Shown here: positions 1 to 7,407 of the stretch, one piece after another | Layout of the letters: each line of letters opens with the position of its first letter | Numbering within the stretch: position 1 is the stretch's first letter | Source: Bacteroidales bacterium UBA5429 | GTDB lineage: Bacteria > Bacteroidota > Bacteroidia > Bacteroidales > WCHB1-69 | DNA length: 34,315 nucleotides | Assembly: GCA_002427605.1 (NCBI GenBank) | Contig: DIRT01000033.1 | Span: forward strand, 1 to 34,315 | Direction: 5' to 3' | Translations under genes and position numbers: made by a program | The notes under the pieces: generated by a model | Databases searched by the model: none | The model's input: only the letters and a program-made list of their open reading frames with translations | What the model was told of the DNA's origin: nothing

Positions 1-18
1 ACTTTTAGGGATACTACC

Positions 19-37
19 TTACGAATTACGAATTACG
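19..37. repeat. Heptamer array TTACGAA x2.7
   Basis: TTACGAA TTACGAA TTACG is a perfect period-7 tandem. The identical 19 bases recur in the same orientation at 33672-33690, at the other end of the window. It is non-coding. Confidence 0.85.
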
Positions 38-45
38 TGATTATA

Positions 46-66
46 AATTTAGAATTTGTAATTTCA
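46..66. repeat. Degenerate heptamer array AATTTNN x3
   Basis: AATTTAG, AATTTGT and AATTTCA follow one another directly. The first five bases are constant and the last two vary. The unit AATTTAG is also the core of the array at 33480-33507. Confidence 0.65.
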
Positions 67-140
67 AAACTTAACAAAAAATCATATAACTACTTGATAT
101 TCAACAATATCAATGAGATACATTAGATGTTTGAATGTTT

Positions 141-161
141 TCAATTCTCAATTTTCAATTT
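141..161. repeat. Degenerate heptamer array TCAATTN x3
   Basis: TCAATTC, TCAATTT and TCAATTT are directly adjacent. Six bases are constant and the seventh varies, the same style of variation seen in the array at 33541-33575. Confidence 0.7.
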
Positions 162-170
162 TTGACAAAA

Positions 171-191
171 ACTTTCGACTTTCGACTTTCG
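171..191. repeat. Heptamer array ACTTTCG x3
   Basis: Three perfect copies of ACTTTCG lie about 20 bp from the nrdJ terminator hairpin. They are non-coding and have no relation to the hairpin arms. Confidence 0.8.
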
Positions 192-210
192 AAAGGTCCG
201 TTGATAACGA

Positions 211-240
211 AAAAAGGAGCTCATTTGTGGGCTCCTTTTC
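211..240 (-). terminator. Rho-independent terminator of nrdJ
   Basis: Read on the minus strand, a stem AAAAGGAGC(C/T)C with a 6-base loop and one G-U pair is followed by a run of six T. It lies about 25 bp after the nrdJ stop codon, the expected place and strand for the end of that transcript. Confidence 0.85.
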
Positions 241-266
241 ATTATAGTTAATGGTTTGAATAAACA

Positions 267-3005
267 CTATCCACATTTAGAATATCCGCAGCTGGAACAG
301 GTTAGACAACCCTCCTGGAAATATATTGATTCCATACCACAACTGGGACAAGTTTTTCCTTTTTGTTTTGTTCCATCAGCGATAAAGCTTTGCAATGCTC
401 TAACCACACCTCTACGCCAGGAATTGATTGTTTCCTCTCTGAAGTTCAGTCCACCAATGATATTCACAACATTTTCGATTGGAATTTCATGACGTAATAG
501 AGCTGAAATCATTTTAGCATAGTTCCAAAACTCAGGATTAAAGGTTCTGGACAAACCTCCCATGGTCACTTCATACCCATCTTTATCATAATACTTGAAG
601 TCATACTGTTTCACTCCCCCGGGAAGTCTGTTTTTAACAATAAATCCATTTTCCACCCAACCTGGAACCGGAAAACGTTCTCCTTCAGATTTACCTGTAA
701 AGATCTCGTAAGGTCTTCCATCTCTGGTTCCAATAAAGGCCATCCAATCTTCATTATTATTTTTAAATCTTACGATTTTAGCTGCCAGTTCTTTGGGTCT
801 CTTTAATTTCCTGGTTTCTTCTTCCGTTCTCTTTGGTTTTGCATCTGTTGAAATAAAGATTCCCTCTCTGGAACCCTCTCTGTATACGGTCATTCCTTTA
901 CACCCGGACTCCCAGGCTTTCACGTAAACAGCTCCAACTGTTTCTTCTGTGGTTTTTTCAGGTACATTAATGGTTACAGAGATCGAGTGATCCACCCACT
1001 TTTGAACCATTCCTTGCAATTCCACTTTTTTGAGATAATCCGTATCTGCAGCAGTTGATTTGAAATATGGAGATTTTTCAACCAAAGCTTTAATTTCAGA
1101 TTCTTCCATGTTTTCAAGAAGATTTCTGTCAATTCCTTGAATTTCTGCCCAGGTAATAAATTTGGGATGAAATACGTGATACTCTTCAAAGAGATCTCCA
1201 TTCATATCCCGTACCGCTTTACGGTTATTTAAGTCGTTAGGATTTACCTTTCTTCTTCTCTTATAGTAAACATTAAAAGCGGGTTCAATACCTGAAGTAG
1301 TTTGAGTGCAGATACTCACACTTCCTGTAGGAGCAATGGTTAATAATGCAATATTTCTTCTGCCATATCTAACCATATCCTCATATAATTTCTCATCTGC
1401 TTTTTTCAAACGAAGTACAAAGGGATTTTGGGCTTCTTTAGTACAGCTATAAACCGGGAATGCGCCCCTTTCTTTAGCCATTGTAACTGAAGATCTGTAG
1501 GCTGACAATGCTAGTTGTTTATGAACCTCTTCGGAAAAAGCATTTCCTCTGTCAGAACCATATCTGATATTCAGAGCTGCAAGCATGTCTCCTTCTGCAG
1601 TAATACCTAACCCGGTTCTTCTACCTTTCAGGGTTTGTTTTTTAATCTTATTCCACAACTCAACCTCTACCCTCTTGATATCTTCTTTTTCAGGATCGCT
1701 CGCCACTTTTGCCAATATTTGATCAATCTTTTCAATTTCCAGATCGATAATATCATCCATTAAGCGTTGAGCATACTGAACGTGTTGTTTAAAGAGAGTC
1801 ATATCAAAAGAGGCCTCTTCAGTAAATGGATTCTTAACATAGCTGTACAGATTGAGAGCAATCAGGCGACAGCTATCGTAAGGACAAAGAGGAATTTCCC
1901 CGCATGGATTAGTAGAAACCGTCTTGAATCCTTCATCTTCGTAGCAATCCGGAATCGCTTCTTTAGCAATTTTATCCCAGAAAAGCACACCGGGTTCCGC
2001 AGATTTCCACGCATTATGAATAATTTTATTCCATAATTTGCGGGCATCTATTTCTTGAGTATAGGTTGGTGTTTCACTATGAATCGGATATTGTTGCGTA
2101 TAGGTAGTTCCATTTTTAACTGCTTCCATGAATTTATCATCAATTCTCACGGATACATTCGCTCCGGTAATCTTACCGGGTGTCATCTTAGCATCTATAA
2201 ATTGTTCTGCATCGGGATGTTTAATCGATATCGATAACATCAATGCTCCTCTCCTTCCATCCTGAGCCACTTCACGGGTTGAATTGGAGTATCTTTCCAT
2301 AAATGGAACTACTCCTGTAGAAGTAATGGCACAGTTTTTTACCTGACTTCCTGAAGGTCTGATATGTGAAAGATCATGTCCTACTCCACCTCTTCTTTTC
2401 ATCAACTGCACTTGTTCTTCATCCATCTTCATAATTCCTCCATAGGAATCGGAACGGGCATCATTCCCTATCACAAAACAGTTTGACAAGGAAGCAATCT
2501 GATAATTATTCCCGATTCCGGCCATAGGACTTCCCTGTGGAATGATATAAGAAAAGTTTTTTAAAAGAGAATAAATCAACTCTTCATCCATAGGATTAAC
2601 ATATTTCTTTTCTATCCTTGCAAACTCTCTGGCCAATCTTCTATGCATCTCATCCGGAGTTCTTTCTAACAAAGCACCTGCTTCATTTTTTAAAGCATAC
2701 TTATCTATCCAAACTCCTGCAGCTAATTCATCGCCATAAAAATAAGCCACCACCTCTTCAAATATTTCAGTTTTTGTATATGTTGGTGGCGACGATGGCT
2801 CTACTTCTATTTCATCTTTTGCCATATCAAAATTCGTTGAACCTTCCATTTCCAACCCTTCAAAAAGCGTTTGACTCGATGCCAATCGTTCCAATTCCTG
2901 CTCTCTTTTTATTACTATTTCATCATTTTTTTTGCGCAAAATAAGTTCCTCTTCTTCCAAAAAAAGATCTAAACTTTGGGGTTTAAAGGATCGGTTCTCG
3001 TTCAT
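267..3005 (-). CDS. nrdJ: Adenosylcobalamin-dependent (class II) ribonucleoside reductase
   Basis: Reduces ribonucleotides to deoxyribonucleotides with a B12-generated thiyl radical, so it needs neither oxygen nor a separate radical subunit. The 912-residue protein shows the class II landmarks: SLSNCF with Cys176, RRGGVGHD near 204-211, the radical-loop motif NPCGE (Cys368, Glu370), APTGSVS at 558-564 for substrate phosphate, and a C-terminal zinc-ribbon-like tail with Cys886, 889, 900, 903, 906 and 911, which in this family carries the cysteines that re-reduce the active site. The first roughly 80 residues are a charged, Glu-rich extension before the catalytic barrel. The gene lies 271 bp downstream of fabD and ends in its own terminator. 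No B12-riboswitch box was recognised upstream. The cytosolic enzyme could be the main dNTP source under anoxia, which is inference. Confidence 0.96.
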   Translation of the reverse strand: MNENRSFKPQSLDLFLEEEELILRKKNDEIVIKREQELERLASSQTLFEGLEMEGSTNFDMAKDEIEVEPSSPPTYTKTEIFEEVVAYFYGDELAAGVWIDKYALKNEAGALLERTPDEMHRRLAREFARIEKKYVNPMDEELIYSLLKNFSYIIPQGSPMAGIGNNYQIASLSNCFVIGNDARSDSYGGIMKMDEEQVQLMKRRGGVGHDLSHIRPSGSQVKNCAITSTGVVPFMERYSNSTREVAQDGRRGALMLSISIKHPDAEQFIDAKMTPGKITGANVSVRIDDKFMEAVKNGTTYTQQYPIHSETPTYTQEIDARKLWNKIIHNAWKSAEPGVLFWDKIAKEAIPDCYEDEGFKTVSTNPCGEIPLCPYDSCRLIALNLYSYVKNPFTEEASFDMTLFKQHVQYAQRLMDDIIDLEIEKIDQILAKVASDPEKEDIKRVEVELWNKIKKQTLKGRRTGLGITAEGDMLAALNIRYGSDRGNAFSEEVHKQLALSAYRSSVTMAKERGAFPVYSCTKEAQNPFVLRLKKADEKLYEDMVRYGRRNIALLTIAPTGSVSICTQTTSGIEPAFNVYYKRRRKVNPNDLNNRKAVRDMNGDLFEEYHVFHPKFITWAEIQGIDRNLLENMEESEIKALVEKSPYFKSTAADTDYLKKVELQGMVQKWVDHSISVTINVPEKTTEETVGAVYVKAWESGCKGMTVYREGSREGIFISTDAKPKRTEEETRKLKRPKELAAKIVRFKNNNEDWMAFIGTRDGRPYEIFTGKSEGERFPVPGWVENGFIVKNRLPGGVKQYDFKYYDKDGYEVTMGGLSRTFNPEFWNYAKMISALLRHEIPIENVVNIIGGLNFREETINSWRRGVVRALQSFIADGTKQKGKTCPSCGMESIYFQEGCLTCSSCGYSKCG

Positions 3006-3276
3006 TTTTTATGTTATTATTTTATTTATATTTTTACGTTTTTATTACCAAAAAGGGGTCAAAAAAGGAGGTCTTACAGTATAAGAGTCAAAGTTAAATT
3101 ATATATGTGAGTCAGAATCAGTAACTTGTAGAATAAAAACCTCTAAAGATACCCATCTGCTAAAATAGAATATTGGACGAGATTTTTAATCATTTTTTTT
3201 AACATATTATCAACAAAATATCGTTGATATTTTTTAAAGGTTATCTATCAAGTGTTTAGATATTTTTATTTAAAAA
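3006..3276. other. AT-rich leader between fabD and nrdJ
   Basis: No gene is seen. The stretch should hold the nrdJ promoter. A near-consensus -7 box (TATCTTTA, one mismatch) lies on the minus strand at 3144-3151, leaving a leader of about 140 nt. An AT-only palindrome with 8-bp arms and a 3-base loop lies at 3215-3233 and could weakly terminate fabD. The conserved boxes of a cobalamin riboswitch were looked for and not found. Confidence 0.5.
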
Positions 3277-4161
3277 TTATTTTTTTCCTGATAGCTGTGC
3301 CGTGGGATCAATTTTCCTGATTAATCCTTGCAAAACCTCACCGGGTCCATACTCTATATAGCTCGTAAATCCATCTTTCATCATATTTTGAATTGTTGTT
3401 GTCCACAATACCGGTGCCGTCAACTGCTTAATTAAATTTTGTTTAATTAAAACAGGATCTGTTTCGGGAAGAGCAGTATAATTTTGATAAATTGGACAAC
3501 ATGGAGTTTTAAACTGAGTATTATTGATAGCTTCTGCCAACTCCTCTTGTGCCGGTAACATCAATGGAGAGTGGAAAGCACCCCCTACATTCAACATCAT
3601 AACACGTTTTGCTCCCGCTTCTTTAATTTTCTCCATGGCAATTTCCAGTCCTTTAAAAGAACCTGAAATTACTAATTGTCCCGGACAATTAAAATTAGCC
3701 GGAACAACAACCTCATCGATATTTTCACAAATCTCTTTTACCTTTTGATCTTCAAAGCCAATGACCACTGCCATTCCTGAAGGATTTGCCAAACAAGCTT
3801 TTTGCATTGCATTGGCTCTTCTGGATACCAGTTTTAATCCATCTGCAAAATCTAACGCTCCACTGGCAACCAGTGCTGAAAATTCTCCTAATGAGTGTCC
3901 TGCAACTCCATCGGGGTTACCTCCTTCATGAAGCATTAAATAAGCAACAGTGGAATGTATAAAAATTGCCGGCTGGGTAATATGAGTTTCTTTTAAATCA
4001 GCATCAGTTCCATGGAACATTTTATCTGAGATTGAGAATCCTAATATTTCATCAGCTTGTAAAAAGAGACGCTTGGCTTCAGGAAATTGGTCAAATAATT
4101 CTTTACCCATTCCTACAAATTGAGCTCCTTGTCCCGGAAAAACGCATGCCTTCTTATTCAT
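3277..4161 (-). CDS. fabD: Malonyl-CoA:ACP transacylase
   Basis: Moves the malonyl group from CoA to acyl carrier protein, giving the extender unit for type II fatty-acid synthesis in the cytosol. The 294-residue length is normal. The N-terminal FPGQGAQ (8-14), nucleophile elbow GHSLGE with Ser90, Arg114/115 in SRRANAM for the malonyl carboxylate, and catalytic His197 in GGAFHSP are all present. The start follows a clean -7 box by 26 bp. It is divergent from pyrH across 150 bp and is followed on the same strand by nrdJ after 115 bp of AT-rich DNA plus the nrdJ leader. No other fab genes are adjacent. Confidence 0.96.
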   Translation of the reverse strand: MNKKACVFPGQGAQFVGMGKELFDQFPEAKRLFLQADEILGFSISDKMFHGTDADLKETHITQPAIFIHSTVAYLMLHEGGNPDGVAGHSLGEFSALVASGALDFADGLKLVSRRANAMQKACLANPSGMAVVIGFEDQKVKEICENIDEVVVPANFNCPGQLVISGSFKGLEIAMEKIKEAGAKRVMMLNVGGAFHSPLMLPAQEELAEAINNTQFKTPCCPIYQNYTALPETDPVLIKQNLIKQLTAPVLWTTTIQNMMKDGFTSYIEYGPGEVLQGLIRKIDPTAQLSGKK

Positions 4162-4187
4162 AAATTTTGATTTTTAAAATGAGTTTG

Positions 4188-4195
4188 CAAAGATA
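4188..4195 (-). promoter_or_regulatory. -7 box of the fabD promoter
   Basis: The minus strand reads TATCTTTG, a perfect match to the Bacteroidota -7 consensus TAnnTTTG, 26 bp before the fabD start. It is followed by GCAAA, as in several other promoters of this window. No clear -33 element was identified. Confidence 0.7.
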
Positions 4196-4287
4196 TCGAT
4201 TTTTTTTGAGAGTACGATAGATTTCCTCCCCCCTTTTTTTTAATTAAAAAATATAGAGAAAATAGAGTATATTTCACAAAAAACCAT

Positions 4288-4295
4288 TATCTTTG
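4288..4295 (+). promoter_or_regulatory. -7 box of the pyrH promoter
   Basis: TATCTTTG, a perfect Bacteroidota -7 box followed by GCGCAA, lies 16 bp before the pyrH ATG, implying a leader of only about ten nucleotides. It faces away from the fabD box about 90 bp to the left. Confidence 0.7.
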
Positions 4296-4311
4296 CGCAA
4301 AATTTTCAAAT

Positions 4312-5016
4312 ATGATCTATCGTCGTATTTTATTAAAACTGAGTGGTGAATCTTTGATGGGAAAAGATGGATATGGCATTGATTACAACGCTGTTAAACA
4401 CTATACTTTGGAAATAAAAAGTGCTGTAGAATTGGGTGTACAGGTTGGAGTTGTTATTGGAGGTGGAAATATTTTTAGAGGAGTGAAAGGGTCTGACCGT
4501 GGTTTTGACAGACGACAAGGGGATCAAATGGGGATGCTGGCAACTCTGATTAATGGATTGGCATTGCAAACTGTATTGGAAGAACATGGTATTGCCACAC
4601 AACTCCTCTCAGCTCTTTCTATCGATGGGATTGTTTCAAAAGCCTCCTTCCGCAAAGCTGTTTCTTACCTTGAAAACAACGAGGTAGTTATTTTTGTTGG
4701 AGGAACCGGTAATCCTTTTTTTACTACTGATTCAGCAGCTGCACTGCGTGCCATTGAAATTCAGGCAGATCTGTTACTGAAAGGAACCCGTGTAGATGGA
4801 GTTTACGACGCCGATCCGGAAAAAGTGCCCACAGCAAAGAAGTTTGACCAGATTTCTTTTGAAGAAGCATATTCCAAAGGACTCAATATTCTTGACCTGA
4901 CTGCATTTACCCTTTGTAAAGAAAATCAAATGCCCATATATGTGTACAATGCAAACATTACTGAAAATCTTTTGAAAATTTTACAAGGTAAACATATTGG
5001 TACTTTAATTAATTAA
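4312..5016 (+). CDS. pyrH: UMP kinase
   Basis: Phosphorylates UMP to UDP with ATP in the pyrimidine pathway. The enzyme is a hexameric member of the amino-acid-kinase fold. The 234 residues carry the N-terminal LLKLSGESL (Lys9), the GGGNIFRG loop, and the C-terminal nucleotide-binding stretch TDSAAALRAIEIQAD followed by KGTRVDGVYDADP. It heads a cluster with a 2TM protein (6 bp downstream) and frr. PyrH next to frr is a common bacterial arrangement, here separated by the extra membrane gene. The start is set by the promoter 16 bp upstream and by the canonical MxYxRILLKLSGE beginning. Confidence 0.96.
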   Translation: MIYRRILLKLSGESLMGKDGYGIDYNAVKHYTLEIKSAVELGVQVGVVIGGGNIFRGVKGSDRGFDRRQGDQMGMLATLINGLALQTVLEEHGIATQLLSALSIDGIVSKASFRKAVSYLENNEVVIFVGGTGNPFFTTDSAAALRAIEIQADLLLKGTRVDGVYDADPEKVPTAKKFDQISFEEAYSKGLNILDLTAFTLCKENQMPIYVYNANITENLLKILQGKHIGTLIN

Positions 5017-5022
5017 GAGTTT

Positions 5023-5412
5023 ATGGAGCATAATAAAAACCAAATCAGTGAATATGGACCCCTTTTTAATAAGGCAAAGAAAAGGGTTAATTTTAAAGTC
5101 CATGCTGCTATTTACCTCATAGTTTTGGCTATATTGTGGGTAATTTGGGGGTTTATATTTAAAAATAGTTCCACTGAAACTTCAATTTTTTTAAAATCAA
5201 TCCTCTTTATCACCATCATATGGAGCATTGTATTGATTGCCCATTATCTCTACGCTTTCAAATGGAATTCTGCCCTGGTTGAAAGAGAGTTACAACGTAT
5301 GATAAAACAGATGGAAAAGAAAAAAGAAAATGAAGAAAAACTCAATCTGACAGAAGAAAAAGAGAGTAAAACAGAATTGAATCAGGAAATAAAAAATAAC
5401 GACGAACTGTAG
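5023..5412 (+). CDS. 2TM-domain membrane protein
   Basis: The 129-residue protein resembles the 2TM domain family (PF13239): an amphipathic lead-in (AKKRVNFKVHAAIYL), two transmembrane helices at roughly 28-50 and 61-83, then AHYLYAFKWN. The last 40 or so residues are very charged (Lys/Glu) and probably form a cytoplasmic coiled coil or tail. In other proteins the 2TM domain is often attached to LytTR regulators or histidine kinases, but no regulator domain is present here. It starts 6 bp after pyrH and ends 38 bp before frr, so it is probably co-transcribed with them. Its function is unknown. Confidence 0.75.
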   Translation: MEHNKNQISEYGPLFNKAKKRVNFKVHAAIYLIVLAILWVIWGFIFKNSSTETSIFLKSILFITIIWSIVLIAHYLYAFKWNSALVERELQRMIKQMEKKKENEEKLNLTEEKESKTELNQEIKNNDEL

Positions 5413-5450
5413 AATAAAAAATTTATAATCACTTATAAAAAAATAAAAAA

Positions 5451-6011
5451 ATGGACGAGATAACAATATGTATTGACAATACAAGAGAAGGAATGACGCA
5501 AACAGTTGCTTTTTTTGAAAAAGAACTTCAAAAATTAAGAGCTGGAAAAGCATCTCCCCAAATGTTGGAAGGGATTAAAGTAGAATACTACGGTAATCTT
5601 ACTCCAATTGAACAAGTTGGAAATATTTCAACACCTGATGCCAGACAAATTATTGTTCAACCATGGGAAAGAAGTATGTTACAACCAATTGAAAAAGCTA
5701 TTATTAATGCTAATATTGATGTAACTCCACAAAACAATGGAGAGTTTATCAGACTTGTAGTGCCAACTCTTACTGAAGAAAAAAGAAAAGATATGGTTAA
5801 AAAGGCAAAACAAGAAGCAGAACAAGCAAAAATAGGAGTTAGAAATATCCGCAGATCATCTAATGAAACTGCAAAAAAATTACAAGATGGTGGTCTTCCC
5901 GAAGACACTATTAAAAAACTGGAAATAGATATTCAGAAATTAACTGACGATTTTATTTCAAAAATTGATAAAATTACTGAAATAAAAGAGAAAGAAATCA
6001 TGACCATTTAA
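5451..6011 (+). CDS. frr: Ribosome-recycling factor
   Basis: Splits post-termination ribosomes together with EF-G. The 186 residues match the usual length of about 185 and the family pattern: an N-terminal helix with LRAGKASPQMLEGIKVEYYG, domain II with TPIEQVGNIS and IIVQPW, then the long helical domain with RLVVPTLTEEKRKDMVKKAKQ and VRNIRRSSNE. It lies in the pyrH cluster, 38 bp after the 2TM gene, with an AT-rich spacer and no Shine-Dalgarno site, as is usual in Bacteroidota. Confidence 0.96.
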   Translation: MDEITICIDNTREGMTQTVAFFEKELQKLRAGKASPQMLEGIKVEYYGNLTPIEQVGNISTPDARQIIVQPWERSMLQPIEKAIINANIDVTPQNNGEFIRLVVPTLTEEKRKDMVKKAKQEAEQAKIGVRNIRRSSNETAKKLQDGGLPEDTIKKLEIDIQKLTDDFISKIDKITEIKEKEIMTI

Positions 6012-6066
6012 TTTATACATTAATTGTAAAAAAATAATCACTATTTATTTATTAAAAATTTGAATT

Positions 6067-6444
6067 ATGAACATGCCAAGTAATCTTAGATTTACAGAAG
6101 ACCACGAATGGGTTGTTATTGATGGTGACGTTGCTATGGTAGGTGTAACTGCCTACGCTGCTGATCAATTAGGAGATATTGTATTCGTTGACGTTGCAAC
6201 TGTTGGAGAAACCCTTGATGGAGGGGAAATATACGGATCAATCGAAGCTGTTAAAACTGTTTCTGACCTTTTCTTACCTATCGGTGGTGAAATTATTGAG
6301 TTTAACGAAGAATTGGAAGCAAATCCTGCCATAATCAATGAAGATCCCTACGGAGCCGGTTGGATTATTAAAGTTAAACCCAACAATCCTGATGAAGTAA
6401 ATGACCTTCTTACTCATGAAGAGTACCTAAAAATTACTGAATAG
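6067..6444 (+). CDS. gcvH: Glycine cleavage system H protein
   Basis: Lipoyl carrier of the glycine cleavage complex, shuttling the aminomethyl group between the P, T and L proteins. The 125 residues match the family size. The lipoylation site is Lys63 in GSIEAVKTVSD, and the N-terminal FTEDHEWV and C-terminal DPYGAGWIIKV are diagnostic. The ATG at 6067 gives MNMPSN, and the second Met (6073) is an equally good start. It follows frr by 55 bp and is about 16 kb from its partner gcvP, which is on the other strand. No gcvT is seen in the window. Confidence 0.96.
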   Translation: MNMPSNLRFTEDHEWVVIDGDVAMVGVTAYAADQLGDIVFVDVATVGETLDGGEIYGSIEAVKTVSDLFLPIGGEIIEFNEELEANPAIINEDPYGAGWIIKVKPNNPDEVNDLLTHEEYLKITE

Positions 6445-6466
6445 TAAAAAAATATCATTTTTAGAC

Positions 6467-6496
6467 TTGTAAATGTTATAATATTTTGTATCTTTG
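6467..6496 (+). promoter_or_regulatory. tonB promoter with -33 and -7 elements
   Basis: The -7 box TATCTTTG lies at 6489-6496 and a -33 type TTG (context CTTG) at 6467-6469, separated by 19 bp, the preferred spacing of the Bacteroidota housekeeping sigma factor. The start codon is 80 bp further on, so the mRNA has a leader of about 75 nt. This is the most complete promoter in the window. Confidence 0.75.
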
Positions 6497-6576
6497 CGCA
6501 ATATTTGTACTCCAATTGGAGTTATAATAGTAAGATAAGTAACCTATTCACAATTTTTAAAAAACCAAAGTAAAAA

Positions 6577-7260
6577 ATGATTAGAAAAAAGTCCGATAAA
6601 GGAGACTTGGAAATGAGACGCGGCACTTTCCTATTGATAGGATTGGTTGTTGTTTTAGCTCTTGTTTACGCTGGGTTTGAATTGTTCGCAACTGCTGCAA
6701 GAGCCAACGAGATGGTTCTTGCAGATGATGATACATTCATAATTGTTGAGGATAACATTGTAAATACGGATGTTCAACCTCCTCCTCCACCACCAGATCC
6801 AATGCAAAATAAAGAGGTAGTTATTGAAACAGTTAGTAACTTAATTAAAGTACAACCTACTTTTGACTTTACTCAAAACTTTGATCAATTTGAAGCAATT
6901 GAGGATATTCATATCGAAATTCTTGAAGAACCTGTTGACTTACCTCCCCCTGTATATTGGGTTGATGAAATGCCCGAGTTCCCCGGTGGTGAAGAAGCAT
7001 GGAATGAATATCTTAGAAAAGAACTCAGATATCCTGAAGTGTGTCGTACCTTAGGTATCACAGGAGTTGTTCAAATTGAGTTTGTGGTTGAACGTGATGG
7101 TGCTATCTCCAACATTAGAGTACTAGACCCTGTGTATAGAGATCTTGATGCAGAAGCTATACGCGTAATCTCAGCATCTCCTAAATGGAAAGCTGGAAAA
7201 CAGATGGGTAAAGCTGTTCGTGTATTTTACCAAATACCTATCAGATTTTCTTTAAATTAA
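6577..7260 (+). CDS. tonB: Energy transducer TonB
   Basis: Transmits proton-motive force from the inner-membrane ExbBD complex to TonB-dependent outer-membrane receptors. The 227 residues show a basic N-terminus of the lineage type (MIRKKSDKGDLE), one transmembrane helix at about 17-38, a periplasmic linker with six consecutive prolines (69-74), and a C-terminal TonB domain from about residue 128 with the Bacteroidota signature PEFPGGEEAW, then GVVQIEFVVERDG and YQIPIRF. It is monocistronic, with its own promoter and a strong terminator. ExbB and ExbD are not in the window. Several TonB paralogues are usual in this phylum, so the receptor served is unknown. Confidence 0.93.
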   Translation: MIRKKSDKGDLEMRRGTFLLIGLVVVLALVYAGFELFATAARANEMVLADDDTFIIVEDNIVNTDVQPPPPPPDPMQNKEVVIETVSNLIKVQPTFDFTQNFDQFEAIEDIHIEILEEPVDLPPPVYWVDEMPEFPGGEEAWNEYLRKELRYPEVCRTLGITGVVQIEFVVERDGAISNIRVLDPVYRDLDAEAIRVISASPKWKAGKQMGKAVRVFYQIPIRFSLN

Positions 7261-7282
7261 TAGCTTCTACCATAAAACAATT

Positions 7283-7313
7283 AAAAAGCTCTCAACAAAT
7301 TGAGAGCTTTTTT
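7283..7313 (+). terminator. Rho-independent terminator of tonB
   Basis: The stem AAGCTCTCAA, loop CAAA and perfect complement TTGAGAGCTT are followed by T residues, 25 bp after the tonB stop. Flanking A and T runs extend the stem. It separates tonB from the nusB unit. Confidence 0.92.
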
Positions 7314-7378
7314 GTGAAACTCAAAATCAATCATTTAGAAAACCAGAATTATGTTTTAGAAATATCAAAAAAATAATG

Positions 7379-7386
7379 TATTTTTG
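7379..7386 (+). promoter_or_regulatory. -7 box of the nusB operon promoter
   Basis: TATTTTTG matches TAnnTTTG and lies 21 bp before the nusB ATG, just after the tonB terminator. It probably drives nusB through coaE. A clear -33 motif is not visible. Confidence 0.6.
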
Positions 7387-7407
7387 CGGGTTGTATAAAA
7401 AGCTCTT

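Larger units (their letters stand above)
1..266. other. Repeat-rich non-coding region at the left edge
   Basis: No convincing gene is present. The stretch is AT-rich and holds four short tandem arrays, all with a 7-bp period (19-37, 46-66, 141-161, 171-191), followed by a hairpin with a T-tract that terminates nrdJ on the minus strand. The arrays are described in their own entries. What lies further left is outside the window, so whether this is the 3' flank of another gene cannot be told. Confidence 0.8.

Noticed and set aside
19..191. CRISPR array
   Set aside because: The repeats are 7 bases long without spacers, and no cas gene is present.
1767..2944. Plus-strand open frames inside nrdJ, and similar antisense frames inside gcvP, ROK kinase, rlmD and others
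   Set aside because: They lie opposite well-conserved coding sequence, have no promoter or family resemblance, and are shadows of the real genes.
3006..3276. Possible cobalamin riboswitch ahead of nrdJ
   Set aside because: The leader is in the right place, but I could not find the conserved boxes on the minus strand. It is AT-rich, with only a weak palindrome.
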